Positions 1 through 14,771 are shown, numbered from the stretch's first letter. The stretch is DNA of 64,000 bases from Chrysomallon squamiferum (GCA_012295275.1 CM022671.1:15695456-15759455); one strand, 5' to 3'. Made by a program: numbers and translations. Notes: generated from the letters alone by a model not told the origin.

Positions 1-35
1 TTAATTAATTAACAGTATACCTACATGTTCGTCTT

Positions 36-300
36 TCAGTTTTTCCTATAGATCTCCATTCGTATTGTGAATGTAGATCCATTGGTGAACCTGTACAAGA
101 ACAAATTAGCGAATAAATTATTATTGTAGTTGTTGTTGTTGTTGTAGTTGTATATTATATTGTTACTTTTTTCATAATTGCTACTATATATTAAGTAGAA
201 AAGGAATAAAAGCAAATTTTGTAGAAATATAATGAACCTATGTTCTCTCATTTTCTATTTTATTTATTTTATTTTATGTATTTATTTATTTAATTAATTA

Positions 301-343
<43 letters not shown>

Positions 344-1250
344 TTATTATTATTTTCTTTTGACGTTTAAATACCTATAACAACTTAGGTTCACCAAATG
401 GACCATTTTTTCGATGTCTCTGTTGTTCATTAGCATTTACAAACAAATTCTGAAAGGATAAATTTATAATTATTTGTACACGAAAAGTGATGCTTACCTT
501 ATTTAAAGTATATAATTAAAGTTTTATATTGTTATCTGTGGTATTTTCTTGTCAGAATAGTTGACGTTTCTATAGAATATCTAAATATGTAATGATGCTC
601 CATAATAACCGTCTCTAGTTGTTCGCTGTAATAACCAATGTTACTAACAGACCCATGATTTGTTTTATCTTAATTTTTACCATTTTACCAGATATCTTTG
701 TATTTGATAAATGCTAAACCCAAATAGTATTAATAATACTATTGTATCTATCGTAATTTTATCCGCTCCAGAAATGTGTTACTTATTTTTTTATTATAAA
801 TTAATAAAAAAAAATATATACTGGAAATTCCGATACTTATGATAGAACATTTTGGAAAAAAACGAAATTAAACTTACGCAAATTTTAGTTTGAACATACA
901 TATATATAAACTATTTACCGCTGACTGTTTCTACGGAAACACACTTTCGATGACGTCACAGGAGAACGGTGAAACGAGCCGAAGTGAGTTAAGTTAAATA
1001 TCGAGTATACCAGAATCGTTTTCGCCTAGAAAAGATGAGAAACCCATTTTTTAACAGTCAAGTTTACATATATTTCATAGTCATTTACCGACCTTATTTT
1101 ATTTATTTATTTGAATTTATTAGGTAGTTTTTTTTTTCGTTTTTGTTCGTATCATCTTGTTTTCCTCCACTTCTTCTTATCGCCTCTTTGGTCATCATCA
1201 TTATTACATAACCTAAAACTGCGTTTGATCTGAGTATCTAAAGATCATTT
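36..1250. other. intergenic, no gene seen
   Basis: AT-rich sequence with an (ATT)n run at 304-343 and short AT runs. A full CRE, TGACGTCA, sits at 951-958 in a slightly more complex stretch. Apparent small ORFs are Asn- or Ile-rich microsatellite readings. Confidence 0.6.
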
Positions 1251-1254
1251 TATA

Positions 1255-1850
1255 CAAAAGCAATTGAAATTCAAGACCACAACAACTGTGATTACATTCC
1301 TGCATTCAAGACGGATCACGCATTGTGAATTCTGTGTCTTGTGCTGCTCTTTTTCCATCCATACAAAGCTTTCCATAGCACTGATGGTCAGCAGTCTTTA
1401 GTCCTGAATTTGGTGTGTACCAACTTTACAGAGCATGAAGCTGGATCATCTCTTAAGCTTCTTCTACCCACTGTCAATAAAGACGCAGTATATTACGGAT
1501 GATCAGCCATGCTGGCATCAGGGGAAATCAAATGGCAGATTATGCTACCAAGACTGTTTGGATTTTCCTCATGCCTTAAAATGATTTTAAATACAGTATA
1601 TGAACCAGTTTTTCTTTACCACTTGGAAACATCACTTGGATGGTGCATTTGCGAACAAGTTTCATGTTATCAAGCAAGTTTTGGGAGGGTGGCTGGCAGT
1701 TCTCTTTTAGACACTACTGGAAGGATAAAAATAGTCTTATGTCGTGCTGGCATATCGTGCTTGAACCTGAGCACTGTAAATGTACTCAGATGGTACTCTG
1801 CAATCATGTCAAATTAATTATAAAAAAAATATATATGGTCAAAGAACTGT
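1255..1850. other. unidentified complex sequence, possible gene or UTR relic
   Basis: About 600 bp without microsatellites and with balanced composition, unusual here. Two overlapping plus-strand open stretches (102 and 70 codons) exist, but neither reads as a known protein and neither has good splice sites. It could be a retroposed UTR, a decayed gene or a conserved non-coding segment. Confidence 0.3.
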
Positions 1851-1859
1851 AATGGAATT

Positions 1860-2592
1860 ATTTCGATTTCATTCTAAACTTATATTACACTTTCCACGTG
1901 ATACTGACGTTTCATCTTAACTGTCTGAGATACTGGAATTTTTATGCATAATGTTTTTAATTTAACTGCTGAATTTTTATATTAATGGTTTTACATCCAC
2001 TGAAAAAGGTGTTTCATTTGTTTATTTGTGTGTCTACTTACAAATAACGTGTTCCGATATTTCAGAAATACCATGAATGAAGGGAAGCAACTATGTCAGG
2101 CTTATCTTGAAAGAAACATCGTTTTATTTTATCAGATTATCTAACAAAATAATCTCAGAACAGTAGTAATAAGTACCTAACCAGGTATGTGGAACTATTT
2201 AACTAGGTGGTAATAAGAAACTGCAATAACCTTTCAAAGCTAACATGTTTTCAATATTACTTCAACGAGAACATCAAAAAACTAAAACTGAAAAATAATC
2301 TTGGCCTAAACTTCCATAAGCCATCGTTCAGTAATAATAAATAAATATATAAATAAATAAATATTGCATTATTAAAATTGTTCGGAAAAGTAATTCTGGA
2401 AGTAGTAATCGTGAAATCAATTCAGTATATATGCGAAATGTGTCTGCTTTCCTGTTAGCCATTAATCATTTCTGCTTTTTACATTTCTCCCTTTACACTC
2501 CGCTATCCCCTCTTTACGTAGGCCAGTATCTCTTTTTCACTAAAACTACCACCCTTTTTAAATATATTTTTATACACCAATCTACCACCATT

Positions 2593-2643
<51 letters not shown>

Positions 2644-3150
2644 AAACACAAACACACATACACACAAACATAAACATTTTCTTTTGGCAGGTCTCTATCA
2701 AGAACTTGCATTCAGGAGCTGACACACACCTTTATTTGGAAGGTTTTAATAACCCCTGGTATTAATTTAAAACATCCAATTTGCCTTGATCGATCTTGTA
2801 TTTGTTTCGTCACTCGTTATACTGACACTGACAAATTGCTTAACGTGTAATTATAAAAAGACGTGTTACCTTAAATACGTGTTTGAAGACAGCTCATTAA
2901 AATATTCTTTATTAATCAGCACTGACCAACTTAGATACAATATCTCGGGTTACTTTTAAAAACTAAAAAAACAAAACAACTAAAAATGAATAAGAGCTGA
3001 TTACGTAATTGATTAATTCACTTCTATTTCCAGCAAATAATAATGAGTAACGTCATATTTGTATATTTAATATGGTTTAATACACTGAACAGAGAATAAG
3101 TCATTTGTTATTTATTTATATGATTTAATTGTGGATTGCTTTATGTGTAT

Positions 3151-3235
<85 letters not shown>

Positions 3236-4200
3236 TTTTTTTATATTTGTATGTATATATATATATATAAATTCACATATGTACACACACACACACACAC
3301 ATAAATACATATTTATGTACGCCTGTGTACACGATACTTTGTGTGTGTTTGTGTGCGTGCGTGTAAGAGTACACATTTTTGTGTGTTTATATCTATGAAG
3401 CAAATGCGTTTAGTTATTTAGGTAGCATTTTTATTATGACAAATTTATTTTTCTTGTTGTTCCGACATAATATATGAAACAATATTTAAAAAAAAATTTG
3501 TAGCCTACATTTTCTTAGCCTTTTGTTTAACAGTGAAATTTATTAATGTGTTTTATTATTATTATTGTTGTTGTTATCGTTATTATTGTTGTTGTGTTAG
3601 CTGGATTTGTTAAATGCTACGATTACAAAATATACAGAGCGAAAAAATTAAGCAAATATTAAATTGTCGTTAACAGCTGATTACTCGTTATGTTCTGTTT
3701 TATTCTTCTTTTGTAGTTTTCTAGTGTTTCTCAAGAGAAACAAAAAAAAAAAAAAAAAAAAACGATTCTTTGAATTCGTATGCTTTCTTTTGTCATTTTT
3801 TTTTTTTCCTTTCTTTCTTCCTTCATTTTTTGTTTTCTTTTCCGTATTCTTTTCTTTTTCTCTTTTTCATCATTTTTTTTTATCTTTATTATCATACATT
3901 TTTTTTTTTTTTTTTTTTTTTTTGGCCGACGGGCAAAACTATACTTTCACCTTCGTTGTTGCCGCAAGGTTTACAGTGAGTTCTGTTTGTCTCTGCAAAC
4001 TTTCTAATGACCTTATTAAAACACGGTTCTGCCAGTCTCGAGGTATTCTGCCTTTGTCTCTGTGGGAAGTGAAAAATCAGCCGACATTTGACAAGTAACG
4101 TTTTGGGTGATGTTACCGTGCCTCGGTGGAAGTACGTTCGTTTATGTGGGCGAGGAAATTTAGTCCTATGCAGCAATATTCATTATAATTGTTAACCCAG
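1860..4200. other. intergenic with large CT, AT, AC microsatellites and poly-A/T tracts
   Basis: (CT)n at 2597-2642, (TC)n then (AT)n at 3154-3234, (AC)n at 3282-3300, poly-A at 3741-3761 and poly-T at 3898-3923. A more complex piece at 3924-4180 follows the poly-T. No gene seen. Confidence 0.7.
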
Positions 4201-4718
4201 GGGACTGGCGCTTCTGAAAGCAAACAGACGTAAAAGAATACTGTGTATGTGGTTAATGGTACTTTAGCAGCTGTTGCTTTTATCCATAACCATAATTTGA
4301 AAAATCACGAGTACTTCTTAAAACTTCTGAACTTTGTTATTCTTAGTTTGATCACGTATTAAACTTGATTATGTCTTTCAACTGTTATTCTTTTAAAGAT
4401 GTCGAGAGGTTGTTTATTTATTTATATTTTTTAATATTATTATTATTTTTCTACTATTGTTATTATTATTTGTATTCAAATCTATCAGCGTTTTAAATCT
4501 TTTTAAGTTAGTTTCACAGTTACAATATATATATATATATATATATATATACCTCTTTTACTTTGGTTAATATTTCTTACAAAACTTATCTATATGTATA
4601 TATACGTACATACAACAAAAACCCCACACATCTGTAATTAATATATTAATCATTGTTGGTGGCAAATTGTTGTTTTCTGTTGTTTTGAATGGGGTTATTA
4701 TTTTTATTTTTATATTCC

Positions 4719-4850
4719 CGATGCGCTTTTGTGTCCTGGGGTGGTGTGTTATCATTTCATTACTTACTGCCTCTGGCCTCTCTTACAAAAAGCCCAGTAA
4801 CGAAACATGAACAAAAATAGTTGCAGAAGAGTTCATAAAAGTGAGAAAAA
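4719..4850 (+). repeat. dispersed repeat family 1, copy 1
   Basis: Shares with 5818-5930 the blocks GATGCGCTTTTGT, TTTCATTTCATTACTTACTG, CCTCTGGCCTCTCTTAC and AAAAATAGTTGCAGAAGAGT. Copy 1 has about 20 extra bases (AAGCCCAGTAACGAAACATG) in the middle. No coding potential; a short non-autonomous element is likely. Confidence 0.75.
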
Positions 4851-5599
4851 AATATTAATGATATCCTCCCCAGTTTTTGGCTTATTCAGTTAAATAACAC
4901 TCGTAAAGGTTATTTATATAAAATTCAAACGTTTGCAATACATTCAAATATCTATTCATCTTAATTATTGATATAGTTCAGGTATAAAGAGAAAAACCTA
5001 TGTTCGGCTTCTTCATTCGATATAATAAAAATAAATGGCTATGATATGGAAAAGTAACGAAAATATATCTATGTGAAATGTTCCATGAACTTTGAAATAT
5101 TGTTTCATGTATTTCATCGAGATTAAAAATTATCTCCAAATGTGTTATTGCAAAATGCAAATGAAAATACATGTTGTGAATGTATGTACGTATGTGTATG
5201 TGTGTGTGTGTGCCTATGAACCTGTGCAAGTATGTCTGTGTGGATGCATACATGCATGTTGGTGTGACTATGAGATGAATATATACATGTGTGGGTATAA
5301 TTATATGATAAGGGTTGATTTAAATAACATTATATATTTAGATTTAGACTAGTAAACGATCAGCATATGTTCATATTCTCACATCTCACAAAGACACAGT
5401 CGCACACATTTAAAAAAAAAGAAGTAAAAAAAAGTCTGAATCCTCTAATAATTTATAAAAGGTAATAAAATTCCTGATGCAGCCTTATTTCAGTTTTAAA
5501 CTAAATTCTAAATTGAACTGTATAACATTGTTTATCTGCCATTATCAAACAATGAACAAGTACAAGTTGCGACATCTCATTCAGAGAACCAGTCTATTT

Positions 5600-5618
5600 T
5601 AAAACGGGTTTCATCAGG

Positions 5619-5677
<59 letters not shown>

Positions 5678-5926
5678 TACTGTTTTTGTTGCTGTTATTT
5701 TTTTTTTTTTTTATTTGAAGTTTTTTTTTTTCGCAAGCTCTAAAAAATAAACTGGAAATAAAAAAGGAGGTTACTGTTATGTTTTTGTTGTTGGTTTTTT
5801 TTTTTTTTTTTTTTTTTTTTCCTGATGCGCTTTTGTTTCTGTGGTGGGATATTTTCATTTCATTACTTACTGCCTCTGGCCTCTCTTACATTAACAAAAA
5901 TAGTTGCAGAAGAGTTTATAGAACAG

Positions 5927-5993
<67 letters not shown>
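5600..5993. repeat. (ATT)n, poly-T and poly-A/(AAT)n cluster
   Basis: (ATT)n at 5621-5674, poly-T at 5699-5712 and 5798-5820, and poly-A running into (AAT)n at 5931-5993. Confidence 0.9.
5818..5930 (+). repeat. dispersed repeat family 1, copy 2
   Basis: Same orientation as the copy at 4719, preceded by a poly-T tract and followed by a long poly-A plus (AAT)n tract (5931-5993). The poly-A tail on one copy raises the possibility of retroposition. Confidence 0.75.
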
Positions 5994-5998
<5 letters not shown>

Positions 5999-5999
5999 T

Positions 6000-7476
6000 G
6001 AATTAAGAGAGAGAATTAGGAGAGAGAGAAAAAATATAATAATAAAAATTAGATCCTGCTTCGGGCCTAAACAAACATGTAATTCAGGTGTCATCTATTT
6101 TCATTTATGGTGTATGAAGGAGATGATACATTTGTTGTTTCAGTAATTTCAAGATTTTATTAACTCTCCTTGTCACTTCCATTCACAACAAAATCAATAG
6201 AAAAGCTTTTTTTTTTTTTTTTTTTTTGTCTTTTTTTTTTTTTTTTAAATCATCTTGTTTTTTTGTTTTTTGGTTTCCTTTGATAGTAATATGATGTATG
6301 AGTTGAATCATTTTAGATATACGCTGTCACGGAATATCGTTAGTAACACTGTAATTACGTTTATCTTATACTCACTGGTGGTGAAAGAAATAATTCGTTG
6401 CTATGGCCGCCCACGCTTGTTATTATAAAAGAAGAAAAAATATCATGAATATTACCAACAGGAAAATGTTGTTACCACTTGATAAAATTGATTCTGCTAC
6501 ATCAATATTACAACGCACGTGTATGGACATTTTTAGAAAGTCGGGAAGGTGTAATCACGTTAAATCTGCGGATGTAAATTCTGAATAATTCCGAATCCGA
6601 AACACGATCCTGGTCTGGAATTCAGAGGAAGACATATGTAAATCTAGAAATTTTTAAATGATTGTTACTAAGACTTCTTAAATGCATACAATACGTGACA
6701 CGGTAAAATTTAAACCAGGAACTCTTCATCTTTCTATTAATCACAACAAATATGGCCAAAGGCTGACATAGGTCATTTTAACTGGCCCCAGGTTGATCCA
6801 GTGTTAATGATTTCAGCGCGGATCTTTTTCTCCCCAAACTAGCGTTGTCATCAGCCGGAGAATAGTATTGTTTCGTTTAGAAACTCCCATAGAATTCATT
6901 CAGTATTGCTTAAAGCAAGATATTGCAAACAGAAAGTAATAACCCAGACTTTATTATATATTAACAGAAATGACACGAAGTTTAATTTAATAATTCTAAC
7001 ATGTCTGATATTTGAGTAATATTAATAGAAAAGAAAAATGATATTTTCTGTGATTTCTCATTTATGTGATTTGATGTTAAATTATTTACTGTAAATTACT
7101 TTTTGATGACTTTTTTTATTATTTATTTATTTATTTATTTATTAGAAAACATGTATCTGAAATCGAAAATATTTTATAATGTATTTAATATTTGTAATCT
7201 GTCTTTGTACCATTATATGTTAATTTACCCGTTGTATTGATATCACGCTTTTGTAGAATATTTTGCTCTGCTCTAAAATTAATACGTATGCACTGTTCAT
7301 TACATGCACGTGAAATGTTTCCATAAGTCTGACTAGCTTATGGATTTTTAAAATTATTATTTCCTAACATTTGATAGCGTTATTAACAAAAATGTCTTAA
7401 ACATTCAATACTAACCAAAGATATTTAGCAAATAAATTTGTAAAAAATAGTGAGTGATTCCATAGGCTTTGAAATA

Positions 7477-7521
<45 letters not shown>

Positions 7522-7538
7522 ACTGATATTTACATATA

Positions 7539-7590
<52 letters not shown>

Positions 7591-7707
7591 AATATATTTA
7601 CGAATACTTGTAAAGATTTCGACCTAACTAATGTTCTTTAGTTGATATAGTAATCTACATGTGAATTCGAAATCTGATAATAGAATTCATTTTTAAATCA
7701 TCAAGTC

Positions 7708-7771
<64 letters not shown>

Positions 7772-7790
7772 CTATTATTAGTGGATAACT
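6000..7790. other. intergenic, no gene seen
   Basis: A fairly complex segment at 6290-6900 (including an ATGGCCGCC-started 61-codon open stretch at 6403 that I do not accept) is followed by AT-rich DNA with (ATT)n at 7479-7519, (AC)n at 7543-7588 and (ATT)n at 7709-7769. Confidence 0.6.
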
Positions 7791-7794
7791 TTGT

Positions 7795-8165
7795 AAAACT
7801 TTATAAACCCATTATTTTGATTGGTGAAAATTTTGTGTTATGAGTATTTAACATTATACATCAGCGGTTTTGATTGGTGGAAAGTTTGTTATTGTCATTG
7901 GTTAATATTTAACATTATACGCCAGTGGCTTTGATTGGTTAAAAATTAATTTTTATAAATATTAGTGGATAATGTTTAACATTATATATCAAAGTTGTTG
8001 ATTGGTGAAAAATGTATACTTATCACTCGGTAATGTTTAACATATATAATAAATCAACGATTTTGATTATTGAAAAGTTTCTAATTATCAGCGGATAATG
8101 TTTAACATAATAAATCAAAGATTTTGATTGGTGAAAAGTTTATAATTATCAATGGATAATGGTGG
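7795..8165 (+). repeat. six-unit tandem repeat of about 62-67 bp containing ATTGG
   Basis: Each unit carries TTTTGATTGGTGAAAA followed by about 20 AT-rich bases, then GTGGATAATGTTTAACATTA-like sequence. Units are 80-90% alike by eye. Each ATTGG is an inverted CCAAT motif, giving a regularly spaced set. Non-coding. Confidence 0.8.
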
Positions 8166-10230
<2,065 letters not shown>

Positions 10231-10232
10231 GA

Positions 10233-10238
10233 TTTATT
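10233..10238 (-). terminator. candidate polyadenylation signal AATAAA for the protease gene
   Basis: AATAAA on the minus strand, about 130 nt past the protease stop codon. The position is reasonable for a short 3' UTR, but the hexamer is common by chance in AT-rich DNA. Confidence 0.35.
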
Positions 10239-10368
10239 TTAACTTCAAAGCCCTGAGTCAGTTATGTCACTACATTGTTTTATCAGGCTTATTCCTCTGG
10301 TTTGATAAATACCTGGACACTTTGTTGGTTTCTTCGGAAAGGACAAAAAAAAAAAAAAAAAAAAAAAC

Positions 10369-11598
10369 TCACCCGAAGAATGGAATAACTCTATTGCCCA
10401 AAGGCATCTTTGTGGTTCGTGGTATGTGGTGAAATTCAGGACAGACTCCGTAAAACTGTCCGAGAGGAGCCATCATCGAACACACCTCGTACAGTTTGTC
10501 CCACGTTAAAGCTGTAATAATGCTGTACCTCGCGATCAAACTGAATCCAGTGGAGACGGAGCGAGTGTTGGAAATTATGCCTACGATACTCTTGCCCTCT
10601 CTGGAATCGTCCGTGAAGACGGCGGCTCCCGAGAACCCGATGGCCGAGTCGCAGCGCGTGAGGATCAGGTTCCCGTCCATCATAGCCATGTTGGAGTGAG
10701 GCGCACACTCAGACGTCCATAGGTTGGCCACGATGTTGTGAGACATGAAACCCAGAAAGTACATGGTGTCTGTGAGAATGTTTGTTTTTGGAACGGATAA
10801 AGGCATAAAATGACTTCGCCCTGCCACCCTGATGCTAAGTTTGACCACCGCGTAGTCGAACGACTCCCTGACAATCTGAGGTAAAGAATTGGATCGCAAC
10901 CATTTTGTCGGGATGCTGATTTTTTCAATGTAGTACATTCTAAATCCCATGTAACTCGGAACTTCAATTTTTAGCATTTCTAGGTTGTTTTTGAAGTCTT
11001 CGCCGTCGTGGACACAGTGAGCAGCAGTGAGCACGTGGTAAGGTGTGAGCAGTGTTCCTGTACACCCGCTGGAAAGACGCACCACATTAGCGTACGGGTA
11101 TTTCCGCATCAGTGGCCTGGCCACCAGAGAGCGGTCAGCACTTCCATAGAAAAAAGAATTTCTGCTGTAACTGCTTGACCAACGCTTGCGAGGTACAGAC
11201 GTGTAAGTGTAATCTGCAGAGCGACCTTCGCCAGCAGACCAAGTTGTGCTTCCGTTTGGCTGGAGTTGTTTTTGTAGTTGCGTTTTCTGTTCTTTGTCAG
11301 GTAACAAATTCTTCATATTTTCAATAACTTTATTTAAGACGCATGTCCTACAATAAGCAGTGGGCATTTTGTCACTCACAGATCTCTCCTTCTTCCAGAA
11401 TCGCTTGCAGAGTTCATGTTCTTCGTCCAGCAAATTACACAACCATTTACGAAAATATCTCACAGAATCGTGCCCGGACGAGTCGTATGGACGGACGGCT
11501 ATACCTGAATATGAAGGAACTTTGTCGAGGAAAGGAATAACAGCTAACACATAGCAGTGACCAAATAAACCTACCAATGCATACCACGTTATGGACAT
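10369..11598 (-). CDS. PRSS23/PRSS35-like secreted trypsin-family serine protease
   Basis: A 409-residue protein is encoded in one uninterrupted exon. I start at the ATG at 11598; an in-frame TAA lies upstream with only a GTG between. The N-terminus is hydrophobic (residues 4-21), consistent with a signal peptide, followed by a basic, Cys-containing propeptide-like region and a dibasic PRKR stretch near 137-139. The S1 protease domain begins near residue 168 (YPYANVVRLSSGCTGTLL). The triad is visible: His194 in TAAHC, Asp249 in FDYAVVKL, Ser323 in GFSGAA. The serine motif departs from GDSGGP in the way the PRSS23 branch does, and GCTGTL before TAAHC is typical of PRSS23/35. The serine is present, so activity is plausible, unlike PRSS35, whose serine is replaced. 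A tail of about 35 residues follows the domain. The stop overlaps a perfect GTGAGT splice donor, so a further exon cannot be excluded. Family call is confident; orthology and substrate are unknown. Confidence 0.88.
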   Translation of the reverse strand: MSITWYALVGLFGHCYVLAVIPFLDKVPSYSGIAVRPYDSSGHDSVRYFRKWLCNLLDEEHELCKRFWKKERSVSDKMPTAYCRTCVLNKVIENMKNLLPDKEQKTQLQKQLQPNGSTTWSAGEGRSADYTYTSVPRKRWSSSYSRNSFFYGSADRSLVARPLMRKYPYANVVRLSSGCTGTLLTPYHVLTAAHCVHDGEDFKNNLEMLKIEVPSYMGFRMYYIEKISIPTKWLRSNSLPQIVRESFDYAVVKLSIRVAGRSHFMPLSVPKTNILTDTMYFLGFMSHNIVANLWTSECAPHSNMAMMDGNLILTRCDSAIGFSGAAVFTDDSREGKSIVGIISNTRSVSTGFSLIARYSIITALTWDKLYEVCSMMAPLGQFYGVCPEFHHIPRTTKMPLGNRVIPFFG

Positions 11599-11777
11599 TA
11601 TCACCAGTAATCTCTTTGACTCAATCGTTTTGGTTTAGCATCAGAAGACGTCTTCACATTTGATGGTTCTAAGTTTTTCTGACTGGACTGTTCAGCTACC
11701 TGCCTAATCCCATCTTATACTGCAGAACTGCAGTGTCAAAAATCATCTTCTCTGACGAATCTTTGTATCACCAAAAT
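11599..11777 (-). other. probable 5' UTR of the protease exon, with splice acceptor
   Basis: On the minus strand a T-rich tract ending in ATATTGCAG lies just above 11777, which would make 11777 the first base of the exon and leave about 179 nt of 5' UTR before the ATG at 11598. The UTR holds at least one short upstream ORF that starts at an ATGATTTTTG and stops within about 17 codons. The promoter and a non-coding first exon would then lie further upstream (higher coordinates). Splice prediction by eye only. Confidence 0.45.
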
Positions 11778-13284
11778 CTGCAATATAAATAAAGTAATAA
11801 AGGTTTAGATGAAAACAATGTCGTGGTGCATAACAATTTCAATCGAAGACTGAAAGTGTTCGACATTTAAATCTAGAATTAATTAAACTTATTCAGTTAT
11901 TTTATTTAAGATAGATTAACATTTGTTTTTAAATCATTTATTTTATTACTGTTATTATTTATTATTGTTATTTATTCATTTATTTATTTATTATCATTAT
12001 TATTATTATTATTTTTTTTTTTTTTTTATCCCCAAGAACATATTCTGTGTTCTGATTAGAAAATAATTTCATTTATATAATTTCTAATATTTAACTGAAA
12101 AGCAAAGTATGGAAATTTTAGTTCATTTTGTTAATAATAACTTAATATGAGTAAAAAAAAAAATGTTATGATTTGGTTAAGAACCATAATAATGATTTTC
12201 CTCCATTCTTCAAAATATATCTATATAAACTCTATAAAAAAATACATTTTTCCTGTCTATTTACCCATCTTTCTAATATGTAGTTTCCCCAGTAATGAAT
12301 TTCAACACAGCAGCCTTTACTTAATTTATCTTTCCTATTTAGCATTTCGAATTATTACACATAATGAGTCAATACAATTATTATGATCAATATTTTTAAT
12401 TGATTAAAAACGATAACCGAAACAAACTGTCGTAACGCATTCATATAAATCTGTTTGACATTTTACCAATAAATGCAGTGAAAAAGAAAAGAACAATACC
12501 AAGAATAAAAAAGACGACAGAAAAGATTGAAATCTATTCTTCTGTGTAACAAATGATTTTTACCTCGGGAAAGCAATGAAGCGAACCATCCAAACGCGAG
12601 ATGAATGTGAAAATACACATATGCCTATTGACTGGTAAAGAGAATCAAGATGTCACTTGATACACTTCGACGCTACACGCATCAAAAAACCCCATGAGCA
12701 CACGAAACAAGCACAGTTGAGTATCTGTTATGCAAAGTTGGCTACGGGGGTGTTAGCCATTAGACTGGAGTTTATAATGGTTATTTATGATGATTATTTC
12801 AAAACTGGATCAGTGTTTAGAGAAAAGAAATCATTTAGTGATGTCTAAAGAGGAAAACATAAATAATCGTTCAGTTCTTTTATCTAACAGTACTTACATT
12901 GTCTTTCTTAAATAACAGTTTCGGACACAAATACGATAGGCTGTTTTATTTTAATGGTATTTTGAATGTATACTTATTATATCATTATTCTTACTGTAAT
13001 GTATTTTATATAGTTTCACATAAACTGTTGAATATCCTGAGGAATAATAATGCTACCGCTCGCTGTTCATCTTTTCTTTGACTTCAGGTAATTTTCTTAC
13101 CATTTTTTTTTTTTTTTTTTTTTTTTTGTAGGCAATCATAATAAAATAAGACGGTACAGTTCAAAAAGAGAGTGAAATTTCTAAAGTACAGTCACATTTC
13201 GAAGTCAGGTTTATGCTGAAAAAAGTACAGATAGATATCTGCATAAAGAAAATGGTCACGAAATGTATCAAAACTGTAGTCAGA
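11778..13284. other. upstream region of the protease gene; no gene seen
   Basis: AT-rich with (ATT)n and poly-T at 11940-12027 and a poly-T at 13105-13127. The protease promoter should lie somewhere here or beyond, but no clear TATA or initiator stands out. Confidence 0.5.
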
Positions 13285-13930
13285 TTTCTCTGTGACAAAG
13301 AGCTGTATATCTTTGTCAATAGATAACCAAATTTTTGTAGAGAGAGATATCTATGTTAACCAAATTTCTATAGAGAGAGATATCTATGTGACAAAGAGTA
13401 AGTCGATATGTATGTAACAAAGAGATATATCTGTGAGCCATATGACTATGTGACAAAGAGATATATCTGTGAAACATATGACTATGTGACAAAGAGATAT
13501 ACATGTGAGACATATGACTATGTGACAAAGAGATATATCTGTGAGACATATGACTATGTGACAAAGAGATGGTCAGATTTCTGTGTGATAAAGAGAGAGT
13601 CAAATACTGACATGCGACACACTGATAGATGTTTATCTGACAAAGAGATAGTCAGATAGATTTCTATATGACAAACAGATAGGTATATCTATGTAACTAA
13701 GAGTCAGATGTATGTGTGACAGAGACATACATCTAACCATAAACTTAACGCTAATGATATCCATCTGACAAAGATCAACTGATATATCTATGTGAAACAG
13801 AATTCTACGTAACAAAAAGATAGTCAGATTTCTACATCTCAAAGATTTAAAAAGATATCTATATGACAGAAAAAAGATAGCCAGATATCTGTTTAATATA
13901 AAACATAGTCAGACATATTTCACGTTTCAG
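13285..13930 (+). repeat. degenerate minisatellite with a 36-bp core
   Basis: The core at 13400-13570 repeats GACTATGTGACAAAGAGATA then TATCTGTGAGACATAT (36 bp) about four times. Flanks decay into shorter AGATAGTCAGATTTCT and CTATGTGACAAAGAG pieces over about 650 bp. The 36-bp period leaves both strands open as short ORFs, which I regard as artefacts. Confidence 0.85.
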
Positions 13931-14771
13931 CTAGCCAGATTCCTATGTTAAAGAAGGTTAATGAAATGTCCACCTACAAACAAATGTTTTCAGATTTCTT
14001 TCTGAGTGAGCAAACTTTCGCGGTTTCGTTGAAAACCGTTATATTGCATTAATTGTGGAGAAAAAAAGAAAAAAAAAGAAAAGCAAAATGGCTCGCACAG
14101 GATATTAAATTTGATTATGACAGTATCAATAGCGAGAAAACAATTATATTATTTTTAAAAAGTCTATATTTTTGTTTTTAAATCTTGGCATTTATATGAA
14201 CAAATACAATTAATTTCGACAGGATTTTACAATGTAAAATAAAATGTTGTTAAGATGTGAAAAAGGATGGACATTTAGTTGAATAATGCAGTTTATTTTA
14301 ATGGGCATTAACAATTTTTTTTTTTTTTTTTTTTTATATAATAATATGATTATTAAATACTTTTCAGTTTAAAAATTCTGTATTTGCTTAGTTTTTAGTT
14401 AAAAATATTTGGTCTGAAGCGAAAAAAAAAAAATTAAAATTAAAATTAAAATATGCAGTACTTAAACATATTTTCATTGCAAAATTAAATCAATTATTTT
14501 CCACGATCCTAATGAGCAAGAAATTCAATAATTTTTTTATATTTTTTAAAAACCGAACGTGTCACCGAATTTAGAAATGAAGAAATTAAGTTAAAGAGCT
14601 GCAATCATTTCTTACGAAACACAAAAAAATTGTTATGTTCAAAAAAATAACACAGTCAAGGGTAAAAAATATGCAGCAGTGCACGTAATTTAGAGAAGTG
14701 AGGAAGAATTTTCTCTTTTTCTAGTTGCTATTTTTAACCATCACACAATGAAATATTTTTATAGGATGATT

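Noticed and set aside
3664-4176. Phe-rich and Lys-rich ORFs around 3.7-4.1 kb
   Set aside because: They run through poly-A and poly-T tracts; the remaining complex part has no recognisable protein or splice sites.
6403-6588. 61-codon ORF starting ATGGCCGCC
   Set aside because: The start context is fair but the protein is unrecognised, has no splice signals and is no longer than chance expectation.
10436-11554. Other-frame ORFs overlapping the protease
   Set aside because: They are shadows of the true minus-strand frame, which alone carries the protease motifs.
13316-13659. Repetitive ORFs on both strands
   Set aside because: The 36-bp minisatellite has a period divisible by three, so open frames arise on both strands without coding.
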